Origin: an uncultured Porphyromonadaceae bacterium
Lineage (GTDB): Bacteria > Bacteroidota > Bacteroidia > Bacteroidales > Muribaculaceae
Direction of reading: 5' to 3'
Length of the DNA: 64,000 nt
NCBI GenBank assembly: GCA_947177405.1
Contig: CAMWUJ010000001.1
Span: forward strand, 1 to 64,000
Notes under the pieces: generated by a model
The model's database searches: none
Told to the model about the DNA's origin: nothing
What the model saw: the letters and a program-made list of their open reading frames with translations, nothing else
Shown here: positions 63,590-64,000 of the stretch, one piece after another
Layout: every line of letters starts with the position of its first letter
How positions within the stretch are numbered: position 1 is the first letter of the stretch
Program-made: the position numbers and the translations under genes

Positions 63590-64000
63590 ATGCCCATAAC
63601 ATACCAAGGTAGAGTAACAAAGATTAATAAAAGGTGTAATTTATTTATTAAACTCTCTTACTTTTCTTTAGGGTTGTCGGGAACGGCACCTTTGCTTGCA
63701 ATAGTCATTGGTGGTATGATTCTATCTCTTTCCACTATTGCCTCATTATGTGTCTTCGGTGATTTGTTTTTAGGAAAGAAAATAGAGCGAACTAATATTT
63801 GGAAATATAGACTCACAAAATATTTCCTTTATTGGATGGGAATTAGCCTCCTTTCATCGTTTTTTGGGTTGGTCTTTTTCTCCTTCATTGATGAACAATT
63901 TGCTTTCACACCTTTAAAGTTTATTCCCAAGATACTGCTATACCTTCTTATGCTATACTTGCTCTCAAAACAAGAGAAGAGCGAATTTAGAATCTCATGG
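63590..64000 (+). CDS. Partial multi-span membrane protein, candidate Wzy polymerase
   Basis: Open without a stop to the window edge, so absent from the ORF track. 137 codons from ATG 63590: MPITYQGRVTKINKRCNLFI followed by hydrophobic segments (GTAPLLAIVIGGMILSLSTIASLCVF; YFLYWMGISLLSSFFGLVFFS; ILLYLLMLYLLS). It is AT-rich and lies downstream of glycosyltransferases, where an O-antigen/capsule polymerase is expected. The family cannot be fixed from this fragment. Confidence 0.6.
   Translation, partial: MPITYQGRVTKINKRCNLFIKLSYFSLGLSGTAPLLAIVIGGMILSLSTIASLCVFGDLFLGKKIERTNIWKYRLTKYFLYWMGISLLSSFFGLVFFSFIDEQFAFTPLKFIPKILLYLLMLYLLSKQEKSEFRISW

Overview
The window looks like a chromosomal segment of a Bacteroidales bacterium, most probably of the Muribaculaceae (S24-7) type. 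Support comes from Bacteroidetes-only families (DUF3078, DUF5103 T9SS plug, DUF4421, DUF3109, a DUF5113-like TPR pseudokinase, the UpxY/UpxZ pair). Further support is the gene order rpsL-rpsG-fusA-rpsJ...secY-map-infA-rpmJ...rpoA-rplQ, promoters of the form TTG-N19/20-TAnnTTTG, a lipoprotein with a CKDD surface-export signal, and a subtilase with a T9SS-like C-terminal domain. The family assignment is inference; the phylum and order are well supported.

Layout. 1-6.3 kb: an exonuclease, then parE-coaD-S41 protease-DUF3078. 6.3-20.9 kb: housekeeping and envelope genes: two small secreted proteins, a ClC transporter, a T9SS-type subtilase, a TPR/transmembrane/degenerate kinase sensor, a secreted type I pullulanase, a nitroreductase, cardiolipin synthase, DUF3109, DUF5103 and ung. 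21.0-39.8 kb: tRNA-Arg(CCG) and the whole S12/S7/EF-G/S10/spc/alpha ribosomal cluster on the minus strand. It includes rpmJ and rpmD, which are too short for the ORF track. A hairpin and a promoter-like -7 box between rpsN and rpsH appear to split the cluster. 39.8-44.7 kb: a GlmU-like enzyme, a lipoprotein and two envelope proteins sharing an N-terminal module, then a 0.94-kb gene-free stretch holding candidate structured RNAs and several consensus promoters. 44.7-52.2 kb: aminopeptidase P, gamma-carbonic anhydrase, rpsU, xerC-like recombinase, hpf, mltG, DUF4421 and ribD.

52.2-64.0 kb: start of a capsular/surface polysaccharide locus. Two perfect 23-bp inverted repeats flank a promoter-like element, which suggests a phase-variable (invertible) promoter. 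A roughly 400-nt leader with four short GC-rich hairpins follows, then upxY (NusG-like antiterminator), upxZ, an MNT/HEPN toxin-antitoxin pair, and the assembly genes: wzx flippase, CapA-like protein, TupA-like ATP-grasp enzyme, a pyruvyltransferase remnant, acyltransferase, GT2, glf, GT2 and the 5' end of a multi-membrane-span protein that may be the polymerase. From the flippase on, the genes are AT-rich except glf and the start of the following GT2. Duplicated 3' ends of ribD and upxZ look like recombination scars marking where cassettes were exchanged.

How it fits together: the locus would be switched at the invertible promoter, then gated after initiation by UpxY antitermination in the leader and by UpxZ antagonising other loci. 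The core region shows intercistronic hairpins that could be ribosomal-protein autoregulatory sites. All functional statements come from reading motifs; no searches or folding programs were run.
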